Positions 52,561-61,681 of a stretch of 64,000 nt of DNA are shown one piece after another. Each line of letters begins with the position of its first letter. The first letter of the stretch is position 1. The notes beneath the pieces were generated by a model. It saw nothing but the letters and a program-made list of their open reading frames with translations, was not told the origin of the DNA and made no database searches. The stretch lies in assembly GCA_964576255.1 (NCBI GenBank), contig CAZNUK010000003.1, positions 1-64,000 on the forward strand. Direction: 5' to 3'. The translations under genes and the position numbers were made by a program. This stretch comes from Eshraghiella sp964576255 (lineage in GTDB: Bacteria; Bacillota; Clostridia; Lachnospirales; Lachnospiraceae).

Positions 52561-52567
52561 CAATCCT

Positions 52568-54145
52568 CTATCTCAAAAATTTCTTAATCGTTGACTTCAA
52601 CACCTCAAAATCAATCGGCTTTGGAACATGGGCATTCATCCCTGCTGCCCTTGCAAGCTCCACATCCTCTGAAAAAGCATTGGCGGTCATAGAAATAATA
52701 GGAATTTTCTTCGCATCATTTCTGCCATTATCTCTTATGAGTCTGGTTGCACCATAACCATCAAGCACAGGCATTCTGACATCCATCAAAATCATATCAA
52801 AGGTGTATTCTGGACTACTTAAAAAGGTCTCTACCGCTTTCTTTCCGTTAGAACAGATAGTCGCCGTAGCCCCCTCCAGCTCCAGAAGTCGTAAAATAAT
52901 CTCTCCGTTAATTGCATTATCTTCCGCCACAAGGAAATTTTTACCTGCAAGACTTTTAACTTCCAATACAGAATTTTCATCAAGCTCCAATGCGGTCTCC
53001 TGAATAATTTTAGGAGTTTCAAAGAACATATCAAGTCTAAAGGTCGTTCCAACTCCCGGCTCGCTTTCAATGTACACCTTGCCTCCCATCAAATCCACAA
53101 GATTCTTGGTTATGGCCATACCAAGTCCGGTTCCTGCCACATCATCCGGAATTCTATCTTCTTCTCTTGCAAAAGGTTCAAAAATTTTGATTAAGAAATC
53201 CTTCTCCATTCCAATTCCATTATCAACAATTTCAAACTGAAGATGGCATTTGCCATCACACGGAATTTGGCGAACAATAAGTCTTATATCCCCACTTTCA
53301 TCAGTATATTTGATAGAATTAGATAAAATATTAATCAAAACTTGGTTTAAACGAGACTTATCCCCCACAATCTTATTATCCACAACATTTTCCAATTCCA
53401 TCAGAAAGTTCTGTGTTTTTTCCCTCGTAAGCTGTAACATCACAGTATTAATGTCCTCCAAAAAGCTGCTAAGCTCAAATTCAAAACTATTAATCTGCAT
53501 AATGCGACTTTCAATTTTGTTCATATCAAGAACATCGTTAATTATGGACAGAAGATGTCTGCCTGATGCCTTTAGTTTTTTAACATCCTCCCTAACCTGA
53601 TGAGGATTATCCGCATCCTTTTCAATTAATGTCATAAATCCCATAATTGCATTCATAGGAGTTCTTAAATCATGACTTATGTTAGACAAAAAATCTGATT
53701 TGGCTCTATTGGCTTCTTCAAGCTTTTCCTGGTATTCGCACTCATGCTGCTTTACATCATCTATGTACATATTGGACAGCAAAACATTCTGTGGGTCACC
53801 ATTATCATCATAGCTATCCACAACCACATGCATTCTGTGCCAGCGATATACACCATCCACAAGGCGCCTGAAGTCATAGAAAAAGAATTTTTCATTAACG
53901 AGACGCCCCATAAGATACTCCTTTGAGCATCTTACCTTCACAAGCTCCTTATCCAAAGGATGAACCATAGTTTCCACATATTCTTCAATCATTTCGTCAT
54001 ATTTATCAGATTCAAAATTGTGGTCCTCATATCCATCCTCGCCTCCAATCAAAATATAACTATTTTCCGGTATATTGGCATAACAGGAACATACAAATAA
54101 TCTCCAAAAAATATTTTCTTTTAAATCAATCCATTTTTTATCCAT
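52568..54145 (-). CDS. hybrid histidine kinase with receiver domain
   Basis: 525 residues: an N-terminal sensor-like region (about 1-145, PAS-like, with RCSKEYLMGRLVNEKFFFYD), H box SDFLSNISHDLRTPMNAIMG, N box LINILSNSIKYTDESG, G2 AGTGLGMAITKNLVDLMGGK and a receiver domain (about 400-525) with FLVAEDNAING and MILMDVRMPVLDG plus HVPKPIDFEV. No membrane helix, so cytoplasmic. It lies 9 bases after lrgB. Confidence 0.93.
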   Translation of the reverse strand: MDKKWIDLKENIFWRLFVCSCYANIPENSYILIGGEDGYEDHNFESDKYDEMIEEYVETMVHPLDKELVKVRCSKEYLMGRLVNEKFFFYDFRRLVDGVYRWHRMHVVVDSYDDNGDPQNVLLSNMYIDDVKQHECEYQEKLEEANRAKSDFLSNISHDLRTPMNAIMGFMTLIEKDADNPHQVREDVKKLKASGRHLLSIINDVLDMNKIESRIMQINSFEFELSSFLEDINTVMLQLTREKTQNFLMELENVVDNKIVGDKSRLNQVLINILSNSIKYTDESGDIRLIVRQIPCDGKCHLQFEIVDNGIGMEKDFLIKIFEPFAREEDRIPDDVAGTGLGMAITKNLVDLMGGKVYIESEPGVGTTFRLDMFFETPKIIQETALELDENSVLEVKSLAGKNFLVAEDNAINGEIILRLLELEGATATICSNGKKAVETFLSSPEYTFDMILMDVRMPVLDGYGATRLIRDNGRNDAKKIPIISMTANAFSEDVELARAAGMNAHVPKPIDFEVLKSTIKKFLR

Positions 54146-54154
54146 AAAACTCTC

Positions 54155-54847
54155 CTAATATATATATGAAAAAATCGTCGCCCCGAATACAGTAAGTATT
54201 CCAGCCACCACAATGGATAAGCTACCCATTGCACCTTGTATTTCCCCCATTTCCATAGCTTTTGAGGTTCCTATAACATGGGATGCGGTCCCAAGTCCCA
54301 CGCCCTGAGCAACCGGCTCTGTGATTTTAAACAGCTTCATAATAAATCCGCCTATAACATTTCCCAAAATTCCTGTAATTACAATAGATGCCACCGTAAG
54401 AGAAGTATATCCCCCCAGCTCAGTTGACAGCTCCATACCTATAGCAGTGGTTATGGATTTTGGAAGAAGCGTAATATAATTTGCATGTCCGATACCAAAA
54501 ACCACAGAAAGAGCAAGCACAACCACGAGGCTTGTAACAACTCCGGATGCCGTTCCAATAAGAATTGCTTTTTTATTATCTTTGAGGATCTGAAACTGTT
54601 CATACAGGGGAATTGCAAGACACACCGTTGCAGGAGTCAGCAAAAAACTAATAACCTTCGTGCCCTTCTCATACACAGCATAATCAATTCCCAAAAGTAC
54701 CAACACTAAAATAGTTATGACTACAGAAATTAACAAAGGATTAAAAATCGCCAGTTTGAATTTCTTCTTAAGTATAGTACCGAGCCAGTATGACAGCAGA
54801 CTTATCATAACGCCAAAAAATACCGAATTCTGAATATACTCCTTCAT
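54155..54847 (-). CDS. lrgB: LrgB-family membrane protein
   Basis: 230 residues, seven or so helices, with YALLPKSITTAIGMELS-like core LLPKSITTAIGMELSTELGG and GLGTASHVIGTSKAMEMGEI. LrgAB/CidAB complexes affect murein hydrolase activity, and some Firmicutes homologues (PftAB) transport pyruvate. The start overlaps lrgA by 4 bases. Confidence 0.93.
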   Translation of the reverse strand: MKEYIQNSVFFGVMISLLSYWLGTILKKKFKLAIFNPLLISVVITILVLVLLGIDYAVYEKGTKVISFLLTPATVCLAIPLYEQFQILKDNKKAILIGTASGVVTSLVVVLALSVVFGIGHANYITLLPKSITTAIGMELSTELGGYTSLTVASIVITGILGNVIGGFIMKLFKITEPVAQGVGLGTASHVIGTSKAMEMGEIQGAMGSLSIVVAGILTVFGATIFSYIY

Positions 54848-55209
54848 TTTTTTGCCGCCTTTCCTGCATCACGTCTCATAACAAGTTGCGTGACTTTTCC
54901 CGATACAAACATAACCAATACTGTACTTATGACTATTATTGATATATAGGGAATCCAATTTGCTTTAATCAACCCCCAGGTTTCCATAAGTCCCACCGCC
55001 GGGCTGATAAACATTATCGGCATTATATCCACAAGAAAGTGTCCGGCATCTTTTACAGAATCCAGTGGAATGATTTTGAAAAGTAATCCTAAAAACATAA
55101 TCACAATTCCATATATACCCGCCGGTATGGGTAGCGGTATAAAATAATTCAATAGTTCCCCTATAAAGGACACTAATAAAATTATCCCAAATTGCTTAAG
55201 ATATTTCAT
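54844..55209 (-). CDS. lrgA: LrgA/CidA-family holin-like protein
   Basis: About 121 residues with four helices: FIGELLNYFIPLPIPAGIYG and IVIMFLGLLFKIIPL with MPIMFISPAVGLMETWGLIK. AGGAGG lies 6 bases before the ATG at 55209, which is preferred over an upstream start at 55233. The partner of LrgB. Confidence 0.92.
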   Translation of the reverse strand: MKYLKQFGIILLVSFIGELLNYFIPLPIPAGIYGIVIMFLGLLFKIIPLDSVKDAGHFLVDIMPIMFISPAVGLMETWGLIKANWIPYISIIVISTVLVMFVSGKVTQLVMRRDAGKAAKK

Positions 55210-55261
55210 CCATTTCCTCCTAATAAAAAACACATATGATATGTTATCACATTACATAGAA

Positions 55262-55289
55262 AAAAGACAGATTTTTTTATCTGTCTTTT
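55262..55289 (-). terminator. terminator between the beta-propeller-like gene and lrgA
   Basis: Perfect 11-bp arms AAAAGACAGAT / ATCTGTCTTTT around a T6 loop. Confidence 0.8.
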
Positions 55290-55294
55290 GCAAA

Positions 55295-56380
55295 TTAATC
55301 CATATTAATAATATTTCTTCTGTCTAACACACATATGGTGTTAACAACATCATCGCACATATTGTCTTCAATAAAGCTGTACGCTGTGGATGCAGACTCA
55401 AATAAGAAATAAATGCTGTCATTCTCCACACATAGTTCTTCCGCCATTGGCGGTAATGTGTAATTGGCAAATTCAGGCAAAACACATTTCTCATCAGCAC
55501 CCAATGTGCTCAGATTAGTAGCATCATATATATACAGGTTGGAATTGTTGTTTCGTCCATAAGAGGTTACCACAGCCAGATACGGTCCAAGCTTTGTATC
55601 AATAAAAGCCGCTCCGTTGGCATACGGTGGTATTTCAATTACTTTTTGAGTTTCGATACAATGAATTCCACCTGTCTCCTCGACTACATAACCAATAAGC
55701 ACCCCATTCTGAGTCTCGTCACCGCTAAAAGTTCCAACCCAGATGTAATCATCATAATAAGTCACAAAGGAAGTAACGTCTTCGCATTGTATCTCACATA
55801 CGGATTCACACATAGGATAGTTATACGAACCCATATCTATACATGCTCTGACATCTACAAAAGAATAACCTTCAATCTTACAGTTACCGCCCTTGGCAAC
55901 CCATACATAATCTCCATCAAAGCTTATTCCTCCCACATGACTCTTATCATCAAAAACTAATGTGGCAATATGTGTTCCGTTAGCTTGATCAAGAACGTAC
56001 ATAACTGAGTTATGTCTTACGTGTCCTTCCGTAGCGTCCATTCTCATCTGATTAACCAACTGTTCAGAATTAGCCTCCAAATCCTGCTTATAGGATTCTA
56101 TATTACAATATGCAGTTATTAAAATATAATCACCTGCCACACAGATTCCCTGTGGCGTCATACAATTACAAGGGTCGCCCAAAACATCCGTATAACTCAA
56201 ATCCGGAATCTCAATTTCCTCGCAATTCTCAAGAATCCCCCTTTTCTTATCAGAACCAAAATCAAAACCAAGTCCGTTCGCCTTAACAAAATATATCAAG
56301 CTTCCCACAATTATGCACATAAAAGGCAATCCAACCAGGACAAATTTAAGAATGCCTTTAAAAAATTGCTTTAAATGCAT
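55295..56380 (-). CDS. membrane-anchored protein, probably beta-propeller-like
   Basis: 361 residues. An N-terminal helix (about 13-35, FVLVGLPFMCIIVGSLIYFV) anchors an external domain with repeated beta-like segments: MTPQGICVAGDYILITAYCN, HVGGISFDGDYVWVAKGGNC, TYYDDYIWVGTFSG and MAEELCVENDSIYFLFESAS. These resemble blades of a propeller; no catalytic residue is obvious. It has its own promoter. Confidence 0.72.
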   Translation of the reverse strand: MHLKQFFKGILKFVLVGLPFMCIIVGSLIYFVKANGLGFDFGSDKKRGILENCEEIEIPDLSYTDVLGDPCNCMTPQGICVAGDYILITAYCNIESYKQDLEANSEQLVNQMRMDATEGHVRHNSVMYVLDQANGTHIATLVFDDKSHVGGISFDGDYVWVAKGGNCKIEGYSFVDVRACIDMGSYNYPMCESVCEIQCEDVTSFVTYYDDYIWVGTFSGDETQNGVLIGYVVEETGGIHCIETQKVIEIPPYANGAAFIDTKLGPYLAVVTSYGRNNNSNLYIYDATNLSTLGADEKCVLPEFANYTLPPMAEELCVENDSIYFLFESASTAYSFIEDNMCDDVVNTICVLDRRNIINMD

Positions 56381-56466
56381 ATTTCTACAAACCTCCTTAT
56401 TAGTATGTAAAAATATTCATTTCCCTTTTTCATTCTCCTTACGCTCTAAGAAGTGAGCGCATATTT

Positions 56467-56495
56467 ATTATACCAAAAATCAGCTCGTCCTACAA
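56467..56495 (-). promoter_or_regulatory. promoter of the propeller-like gene
   Basis: Minus strand: TTGTAG (56490-56495), 17-base spacer, perfect TATAAT (56467-56472). Confidence 0.65.
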
Positions 56496-56502
56496 CGGAA
56501 TT

Positions 56503-57759
56503 TTATTCATATAAAAATTTTTCTATGACCTCCGGCGTCAACGCTTCATAGCCCTTTATATACAAGATAATGTTATCTTCACACATAACATATTCGTTCA
56601 ATTCCACTCCGTCATTACTAAGCACATATGCCTCGTCAACTCCCCATTCATCCCCATCAATCGCCTTGTATTCATCATAAAAGACATTACCATATATATC
56701 TACACTGTAGGAATCCCTGTTTGTCTTAAGCATCTCTTTCTTAACAAAGTCGTAGACGAAATCCGCCTTAACCTCAACTCTGGAATAGGAATAATCTACT
56801 ACGTTAAGACTATTTTTCTCATCCATCATTACCACATTTGCAATATTAAGGAACAGAGAACTATCTACATCTTCATCTGTACTGGTAATATTTTCCCCAT
56901 AAACAATCAAAAGGAAAACCAAAACAAGTGCCGATATAACTGCCGAAACATATGTGGCAATAAGGTTTGCCTTTGCCGAAATTTTGATTTTCTTAAGAAT
57001 GGCACAAATCCCTACGCAGATTGCTGTACATATAATAGTTCCTACTATAGGCATTACAAGCCCTACAGCATTTCCGCCCGTAAGAGAGCCCCATAAAAGT
57101 CCAAGTCCCGCAAGAATAAAAGCAACATCCACAATAATCATATTATTGGCACATTTGGTAGGAATGAATTCTCCTTCCTCTCTGGCTGCTTTCTCAGCAC
57201 GCCTACACCAATTAAAATACTTAGCAAGCTGAACAATACTTATAACACAGATTGTCAGCGCACATGGTATACCTAAGAGATTACAATCATTCTTCAAAAA
57301 TCCGATTTTATTCGTAGAAAATCTAATAGCCCAAAATGCCAGCTGTATCAATCCATTAAACAGATACAGATAAAACACCAGTAGATAATTGCTTCTGCCT
57401 GCCTTCTTAATGGCTTCAAGCTCCAACTCCGGATCAGTTTCAATAGGGATAGCACTCTCATTCTCATTACAAAAAATCTTCAATTCACCATATTCTGCAA
57501 CTCGCTTCCAACCTGCATGCTTACAGAATTCTTCAAAATCCTTCTGCTCACTTGTCGGCTCTGGGTCAAACTGTGATGCTTTAGTAAAATAGCTTACTGC
57601 ATATTTGAGTGGCTTGGAATCAATTCTCACAAATCTCCAAATTACCATATTACTCTTAACAAGCTTCCAACCCTCTAATGCTTTCTGCTCCAAATACTCA
57701 ACAATTCCTGTTCTATCATAAAAAGCAAATTGCCTAATACACACTTTCTTATCCTTCAT
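56503..57759 (-). CDS. DUF2812 membrane protein
   Basis: 418 residues. The N-terminal domain (about 1-105; KALEGWKLVKSNMVIWRFVR, KYAVSYFTKASQFDPEPTSE, HAGWKRVAEYGELKIFCNEN) is DUF2812, followed by about five helices (120-290) and a soluble C-terminal domain. DUF2812 genes almost always follow a PadR regulator, as here (1-base overlap, TAATG). Function unknown. Confidence 0.9.
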   Translation of the reverse strand: MKDKKVCIRQFAFYDRTGIVEYLEQKALEGWKLVKSNMVIWRFVRIDSKPLKYAVSYFTKASQFDPEPTSEQKDFEEFCKHAGWKRVAEYGELKIFCNENESAIPIETDPELELEAIKKAGRSNYLLVFYLYLFNGLIQLAFWAIRFSTNKIGFLKNDCNLLGIPCALTICVISIVQLAKYFNWCRRAEKAAREEGEFIPTKCANNMIIVDVAFILAGLGLLWGSLTGGNAVGLVMPIVGTIICTAICVGICAILKKIKISAKANLIATYVSAVISALVLVFLLIVYGENITSTDEDVDSSLFLNIANVVMMDEKNSLNVVDYSYSRVEVKADFVYDFVKKEMLKTNRDSYSVDIYGNVFYDEYKAIDGDEWGVDEAYVLSNDGVELNEYVMCEDNIILYIKGYEALTPEVIEKFLYE

Positions 57760-58079
57760 TATTCATTCTCCTCTTCAAACAATCTTCTATAATCAACCGC
57801 CTGGGCACTGATTCTCTCGTATTCCTTCAACAGCATATCCCGCCCTTTAGCCGCAAGAATATAGCTGCGCCTTCTGCCTTCCACCTTGGTCTCCCTTATC
57901 ATTCCTTCCTTAAGAAATTGCTCCAAAAGATTATATAGTGTTCCTGAACCCACATTCACTCTGTTATTGGTCATTGCAGGTACCTTATCCAAAATATCCA
58001 TACCGTAGCACTCTTCCTTAAGACACAGCAAAATATAATACATCTGCTCTGTCAGAGTGTGAAACTTTTCTCTTGGCAT
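57759..58079 (-). CDS. PadR-family transcriptional regulator
   Basis: 106 residues with the winged helix QMYYILLCLKEECYGMDILD, TLYNLLEQFLKEGMIRETKV, and GRRRSYILAAKGRDMLLKEY. A small PadR of subfamily 2 size. AAGGAG lies before the ATG. It should repress its own operon through the dyads at 58116-58161. Confidence 0.94.
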   Translation of the reverse strand: MPREKFHTLTEQMYYILLCLKEECYGMDILDKVPAMTNNRVNVGSGTLYNLLEQFLKEGMIRETKVEGRRRSYILAAKGRDMLLKEYERISAQAVDYRRLFEEENE

Positions 58080-58115
58080 ATATACATCTCCTTATTCCCG
58101 GTGTGTCCACCTATT

Positions 58116-58166
58116 CTCGATATTCGAGTTTAAAGTTATTATATTCTCGATATTCGAGAATGTCAA
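58116..58166 (-). promoter_or_regulatory. consensus promoter with PadR-type dyad as spacer, second dyad downstream
   Basis: Minus strand: perfect TTGACA (58161-58166), 17-base spacer, perfect TATAAT (58138-58143). The spacer is the dyad ATTCTCGA-TAT-TCGAGAAT (58143-58161). A second CTCGA-TAT-TCGAG lies at 58116-58128, 30 bases away. A strong promoter blocked by its own repressor is implied. Confidence 0.85.
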
Positions 58167-58179
58167 GAAGAAAAACACA

Positions 58180-58209
58180 AAATTCTCCCTTTATACAAAG
58201 GGAGAATTT
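58180..58209 (-). terminator. terminator of the 5'-nucleotidase gene
   Basis: Perfect 13-bp arms AAATTCTCCCTTT / AAAGGGAGAATTT around a 4-base loop, with TTTTGTGTTTTT on the minus strand after it. Confidence 0.85.
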
Positions 58210-58229
58210 AAACGCTTGTTTTCAAATGG

Positions 58230-59987
58230 TTATATTTGATTTAATTTATTTTTTCTCGCAAGTCCTACACAAATTGTAATAGATGCTAATAGAATCTCGC
58301 TGCATAATAACACATAATTGTTCACACCTGCGTCAGGATTAGCGCCTTCTTCTGTGTAAATATTGATTCTTCCGTCACCACGAAGATTTCCGTATTGTTC
58401 TTCGGTAATTTTGCCGTCCAAATCCTCAATCAGATAATTAATAAGCATCTGGGCATCAGTTTCTAAGCCTTCTTTTTTGACAAGTGTGGCATCTGCAAAC
58501 ATTGTAAATCCATCACCACCTTGGCAAAGTGTGTAATAACTTCCGGCAACAGTATATGTTTTTTCTAAATCAATAGGCTCTCCTGCTATTTTTACATTAG
58601 TAACACGGCGTTCCATACTCTGGTCAATTTCAGAAAATCCTCCCATAGCATCTGTTATAACAGGGCTTTCCTTCCACGCCTCGATATCATATGTCAAGCC
58701 CGATGTATGAAGGAATCCGCCACATGCTTCAGGATAAAGTCTGGCGCCATGCTCCAAAGCATCAATAATCTGCTGTCCGGTGGCACTAATAACACACATC
58801 TCGTTATTCCAAGGATTAACATCCATAAGAGCTTTTCTCGTAACATCTCCGGACGCCACATCCATTCTCACGCCACCACCATTAATTATAGCAACGTCTG
58901 CGCCTGTTCGCACACGATACGCATCTGCTACGAAATCTCCAAGGTTAGTCTCCGCTGTACGAATTACCCATTCTTCTGTATCAGGGTCATACAAAGTGAG
59001 CTCTACTTCGGCTGTACCGATAACCTCATATAAGTATTCCATTTCTTCATTGTATTCATCAATCTTTGCACCCACAGTATTATATGCGGTCTGTGCATTA
59101 GGGGACAATGCAGTCGTATCAACACTTTCCGGTGTAATAAGCTTAGTTGTTTCGGTTCCATCATCTTTAAGTGTTAATTGCCCAAAATACTGGAACTTGG
59201 TTCCGGTGGAAGATAAAATAACATCATCACCATTAATATTTTGATATACACTTTGTTCAAATACCTCATGGGAATGGGCATCAATAAACACATCAATACC
59301 TTCTGTATTTGCAATAACATCAGTGGATTTCCAGCCCTCTGTAGTTCCTGTAATTCCAAGATGTCCAACTGCAATTACTCTAGTAGCACCTTCAGCTATA
59401 GCTGCATCTATAGCATTCTGTATTTTGTCATAAAATTGAGTCTCTCCAAAGCTGTAAATATACTCTCCGTCCTCATTCTGAAAATATGTCGGTGTGGACT
59501 TTGTATAGGTCTCCGGAGTCGCAATACCGACAAAAGCAATTTTTTCTCCGTTAGCCTCTACAATGTCGTAAGGCTCAAAAACTGTATCCCCGGTAGTTAA
59601 ATCAATAAAATTTGAGCTTAAATATTCATAATTGGCATCTTCTGTCAGCTCCAGAAATGTATCCATAGAATAGTCAAACTCATGATTGCCGGGAACTGCA
59701 TAATCATATCCAACCAAATTCATCAAATCAACAATTGCACTGCCCTCCGTCAACGCACCAATAACCTCGCCCTGAATGGCATCTCCGGCATCCACAGTAA
59801 TAACCGTATATCCCGCTTCAATAAGTTCAGCTCGATAAGCGGCAAACTCATCATAACTATCAATGGCACAATGAACATCATTGGTATACAAGACAATGAT
59901 GTCATCAGTTGTATCAGCGCTAACATTCTGTGGCACAAAGCAAATCACCATCAGAATAGCTAATGCCAGTGATAAAAATTTTTTCAT
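58230..59987 (-). CDS. exported UshA-type 5'-nucleotidase/2',3'-cyclic phosphodiesterase
   Basis: 585 residues. Signal peptide ending NVSADTTDD, metallophosphatase domain with IIVLYTNDVHCAID, VDAGDAIQGE, VPGNHEFDYS and DAHSHEVFEQ, and a C-terminal 5'-nucleotidase domain with INGGGVRMDVASGDVT and YTVAGSYYTLCQGGDGF. A C-terminal helix (YVLLCSEILLASITICVGLA) with a basic end, KNKLNQI, gives surface retention. AAGGAG lies before the ATG at 59987. Releases nucleosides and phosphate outside the cell. Confidence 0.94.
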   Translation of the reverse strand: MKKFLSLALAILMVICFVPQNVSADTTDDIIVLYTNDVHCAIDSYDEFAAYRAELIEAGYTVITVDAGDAIQGEVIGALTEGSAIVDLMNLVGYDYAVPGNHEFDYSMDTFLELTEDANYEYLSSNFIDLTTGDTVFEPYDIVEANGEKIAFVGIATPETYTKSTPTYFQNEDGEYIYSFGETQFYDKIQNAIDAAIAEGATRVIAVGHLGITGTTEGWKSTDVIANTEGIDVFIDAHSHEVFEQSVYQNINGDDVILSSTGTKFQYFGQLTLKDDGTETTKLITPESVDTTALSPNAQTAYNTVGAKIDEYNEEMEYLYEVIGTAEVELTLYDPDTEEWVIRTAETNLGDFVADAYRVRTGADVAIINGGGVRMDVASGDVTRKALMDVNPWNNEMCVISATGQQIIDALEHGARLYPEACGGFLHTSGLTYDIEAWKESPVITDAMGGFSEIDQSMERRVTNVKIAGEPIDLEKTYTVAGSYYTLCQGGDGFTMFADATLVKKEGLETDAQMLINYLIEDLDGKITEEQYGNLRGDGRINIYTEEGANPDAGVNNYVLLCSEILLASITICVGLARKNKLNQI

Positions 59988-60058
59988 ACAAATCAACTCC
60001 TTATTAATCTCAGTTAAGATGATTTTAGCACCTTGGTTTGTGTCAGGCAATAGATTCA

Positions 60059-60124
60059 TGAATTTCTCATTGGTAGTTTATGAATTTCTCATTGATACTT
60101 CATGAATTTCTCATTGGTACTTCT
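60059..60124. repeat. 22-bp tandem repeat, 3 units
   Basis: TGAATTTCTCATTG recurs at 60059, 60081 and 60103. Located in the upstream region of the nucleotidase gene. Confidence 0.85.
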
Positions 60125-60164
60125 TCTAGAATTTCAATTTAGTACCTATAGCGCAAGACTTTCG

Positions 60165-60306
60165 CTATAGAGACGCCCAAAAGTCTCTATACAAATTTTC
60201 CCTCTCTTCAGGTCCACTTTCACATATCAAAAGTCTCTATGGCACAAAGATTTCGCTATAGAGACTTTTAGGAGTATCTATACGTTTTTTTCGTCACTCT
60301 AGGTCC
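60165..60306 (+). repeat. hairpin-pair repeat, copy C
   Basis: Hairpin 1 at 60165-60191 and AGGTCC at 60210; hairpin 2 at 60254-60283 (with mismatches) and AGGTCC at 60301. Spacing about 90 bases, as at 51.2 and 52.3 kb. Both flanking genes run the other way, so these are not their terminators. Confidence 0.8.
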
Positions 60307-60333
60307 ACCTCAAAAACTAAACCACAATTCCAT

Positions 60334-60610
60334 CTCAGGCAAACTAAACCTCAATTCCATCTCAGGCAAACTAAACCTCAACTTCGTCTCAGGCAAACTA
60401 AACCTCAACTTCGTCTCAGGCAAACTAAACCTCAACTTCGTNNNNNNNNNNNNNNNNNNNNNNNNNNNNNNNNNNNNNNNNNNNNNNNNNNNNNNNNNNN
60501 NNNNNNNNNNNNNNNNNNNNNNNNNNNNNNNNNNNNNNNNNTCTCAGGCAAACTAAACCTCAACTTCGTCTCAGGCAAACTAAACCTCAACTTCGTCTCA
60601 GGCAAACTAA
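60334..60610. repeat. 27-bp tandem repeat with assembly gap
   Basis: CTCAGGCAAACTAAA repeats at 60334, 60361, 60388 and 60415, then after the N gap at 60543, 60570 and 60597, all 27 bases apart. Copy number is unknown. Confidence 0.92.
60442..60541. other. assembly gap (100 N)
   Basis: Exactly 100 N in the 27-bp array. Confidence 0.98.
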
Positions 60611-60692
60611 ATCTCGCCAAAATAGAGCCGCCCCCATCCACTACGCAAAAAAGCCAGATTCTCTCCGGCTTTTTTAACTCCCTCTCATATAT

Positions 60693-61670
60693 TTACTTAA
60701 CCTCTGCGCCGCCCCACTCAACAACTGTAAATCCACTTCGCTCCGGTGCGGTAAGCTCTTGCGCAGGAAGCTCCACATAGCTGTCACTTTCCTGCCATGC
60801 CATAAATACACGAATCAATGTATCAGGTGTTGGATTAATTTCAAGCTTTGCCGCCTCAGTGTAGATGTCAGTCTGGAAAGAAATAATGTTGTACGGATTT
60901 TCCTGCATCATAGGTAACCAGTACACAATAAACTCATTGGCCTCCCTGCGTGTCAAGCCAAGGTCAGCCAGTGCTTCTTCAAGAAATGCCGCAGTGTCCT
61001 CCCCCTTAACACAGAAACCCTTTGAAAGGTCATACTGAGCGTATGTCAACCCCTCCCAATAGAGATAGTTGTAGGTCTGACCGCTGGCATCTGTAAGTGT
61101 GCCATCAGGACTAGCCATCACCTTCCAGCCCTCATTATAAGCCGGGTATGTGCAGGTAAGTCCACCATCAACTGTAAGCTTTACCAAAACCTCAAGCATT
61201 CCCTCCGGATACAGATATATTACAGGCTTATAACATGCATTTGGGTCAGGGCTGAAGTTACTAACTTTAATTGTAAGCAAATCCGCCTCAACCCGTTGAC
61301 TTTCCGTATCATAATACACATTTTCATGAGTAGTGATTACCTGGTCCCCCACACACCATTCATCCGAAATTGAGCCATTGATTTTGATTTGATAAGGCAT
61401 AGGTATTACTGTTTCCGCAAAAAAACAGTTGGAATATATTTCTGTAATAACAATATCCGAGAAAAAATCACCATCATACTGCTCTGCTGTTTCTTTGTCC
61501 ACCCATTCGTCAGTGAACTCTTCATCACTTTTATCCTCCAGGATAGTAGTTGGTTCAGTGGAAGTTGGCTCAGTGTCAATAGGTTCCACTCCCACATATC
61601 TTGTACAACCAGACAACATCCCCAATAAAAGCATTGCAACTATTAACAAAATCAGTCCGTTCTTTTTCAT
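60693..61670 (-). CDS. lipoprotein of the KPVIYLYPE type
   Basis: 325 residues. Lipoprotein signal MKKNGLILLIVAMLLLGMLS then GC. The N-terminal half has a short beta domain; the central motif CYKPVIYLYPEGMLEVLVKL begins a domain found in many anaerobe surface proteins of unknown function, with GWKVMASPDG, YLYWEGLTYAQYDLSKGFCV and EFIVYWLPMMQENPYNIISF. Last gene of the ECF sigma operon. Confidence 0.82.
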   Translation of the reverse strand: MKKNGLILLIVAMLLLGMLSGCTRYVGVEPIDTEPTSTEPTTILEDKSDEEFTDEWVDKETAEQYDGDFFSDIVITEIYSNCFFAETVIPMPYQIKINGSISDEWCVGDQVITTHENVYYDTESQRVEADLLTIKVSNFSPDPNACYKPVIYLYPEGMLEVLVKLTVDGGLTCTYPAYNEGWKVMASPDGTLTDASGQTYNYLYWEGLTYAQYDLSKGFCVKGEDTAAFLEEALADLGLTRREANEFIVYWLPMMQENPYNIISFQTDIYTEAAKLEINPTPDTLIRVFMAWQESDSYVELPAQELTAPERSGFTVVEWGGAEVK

Positions 61671-61681
61671 AATTATCCTCC

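Noticed and set aside
60165..60306. Terminators for neighbouring genes
   Set aside because: The T-rich side is on the plus strand while both adjacent genes are on the minus strand; treated as repeat copies instead.
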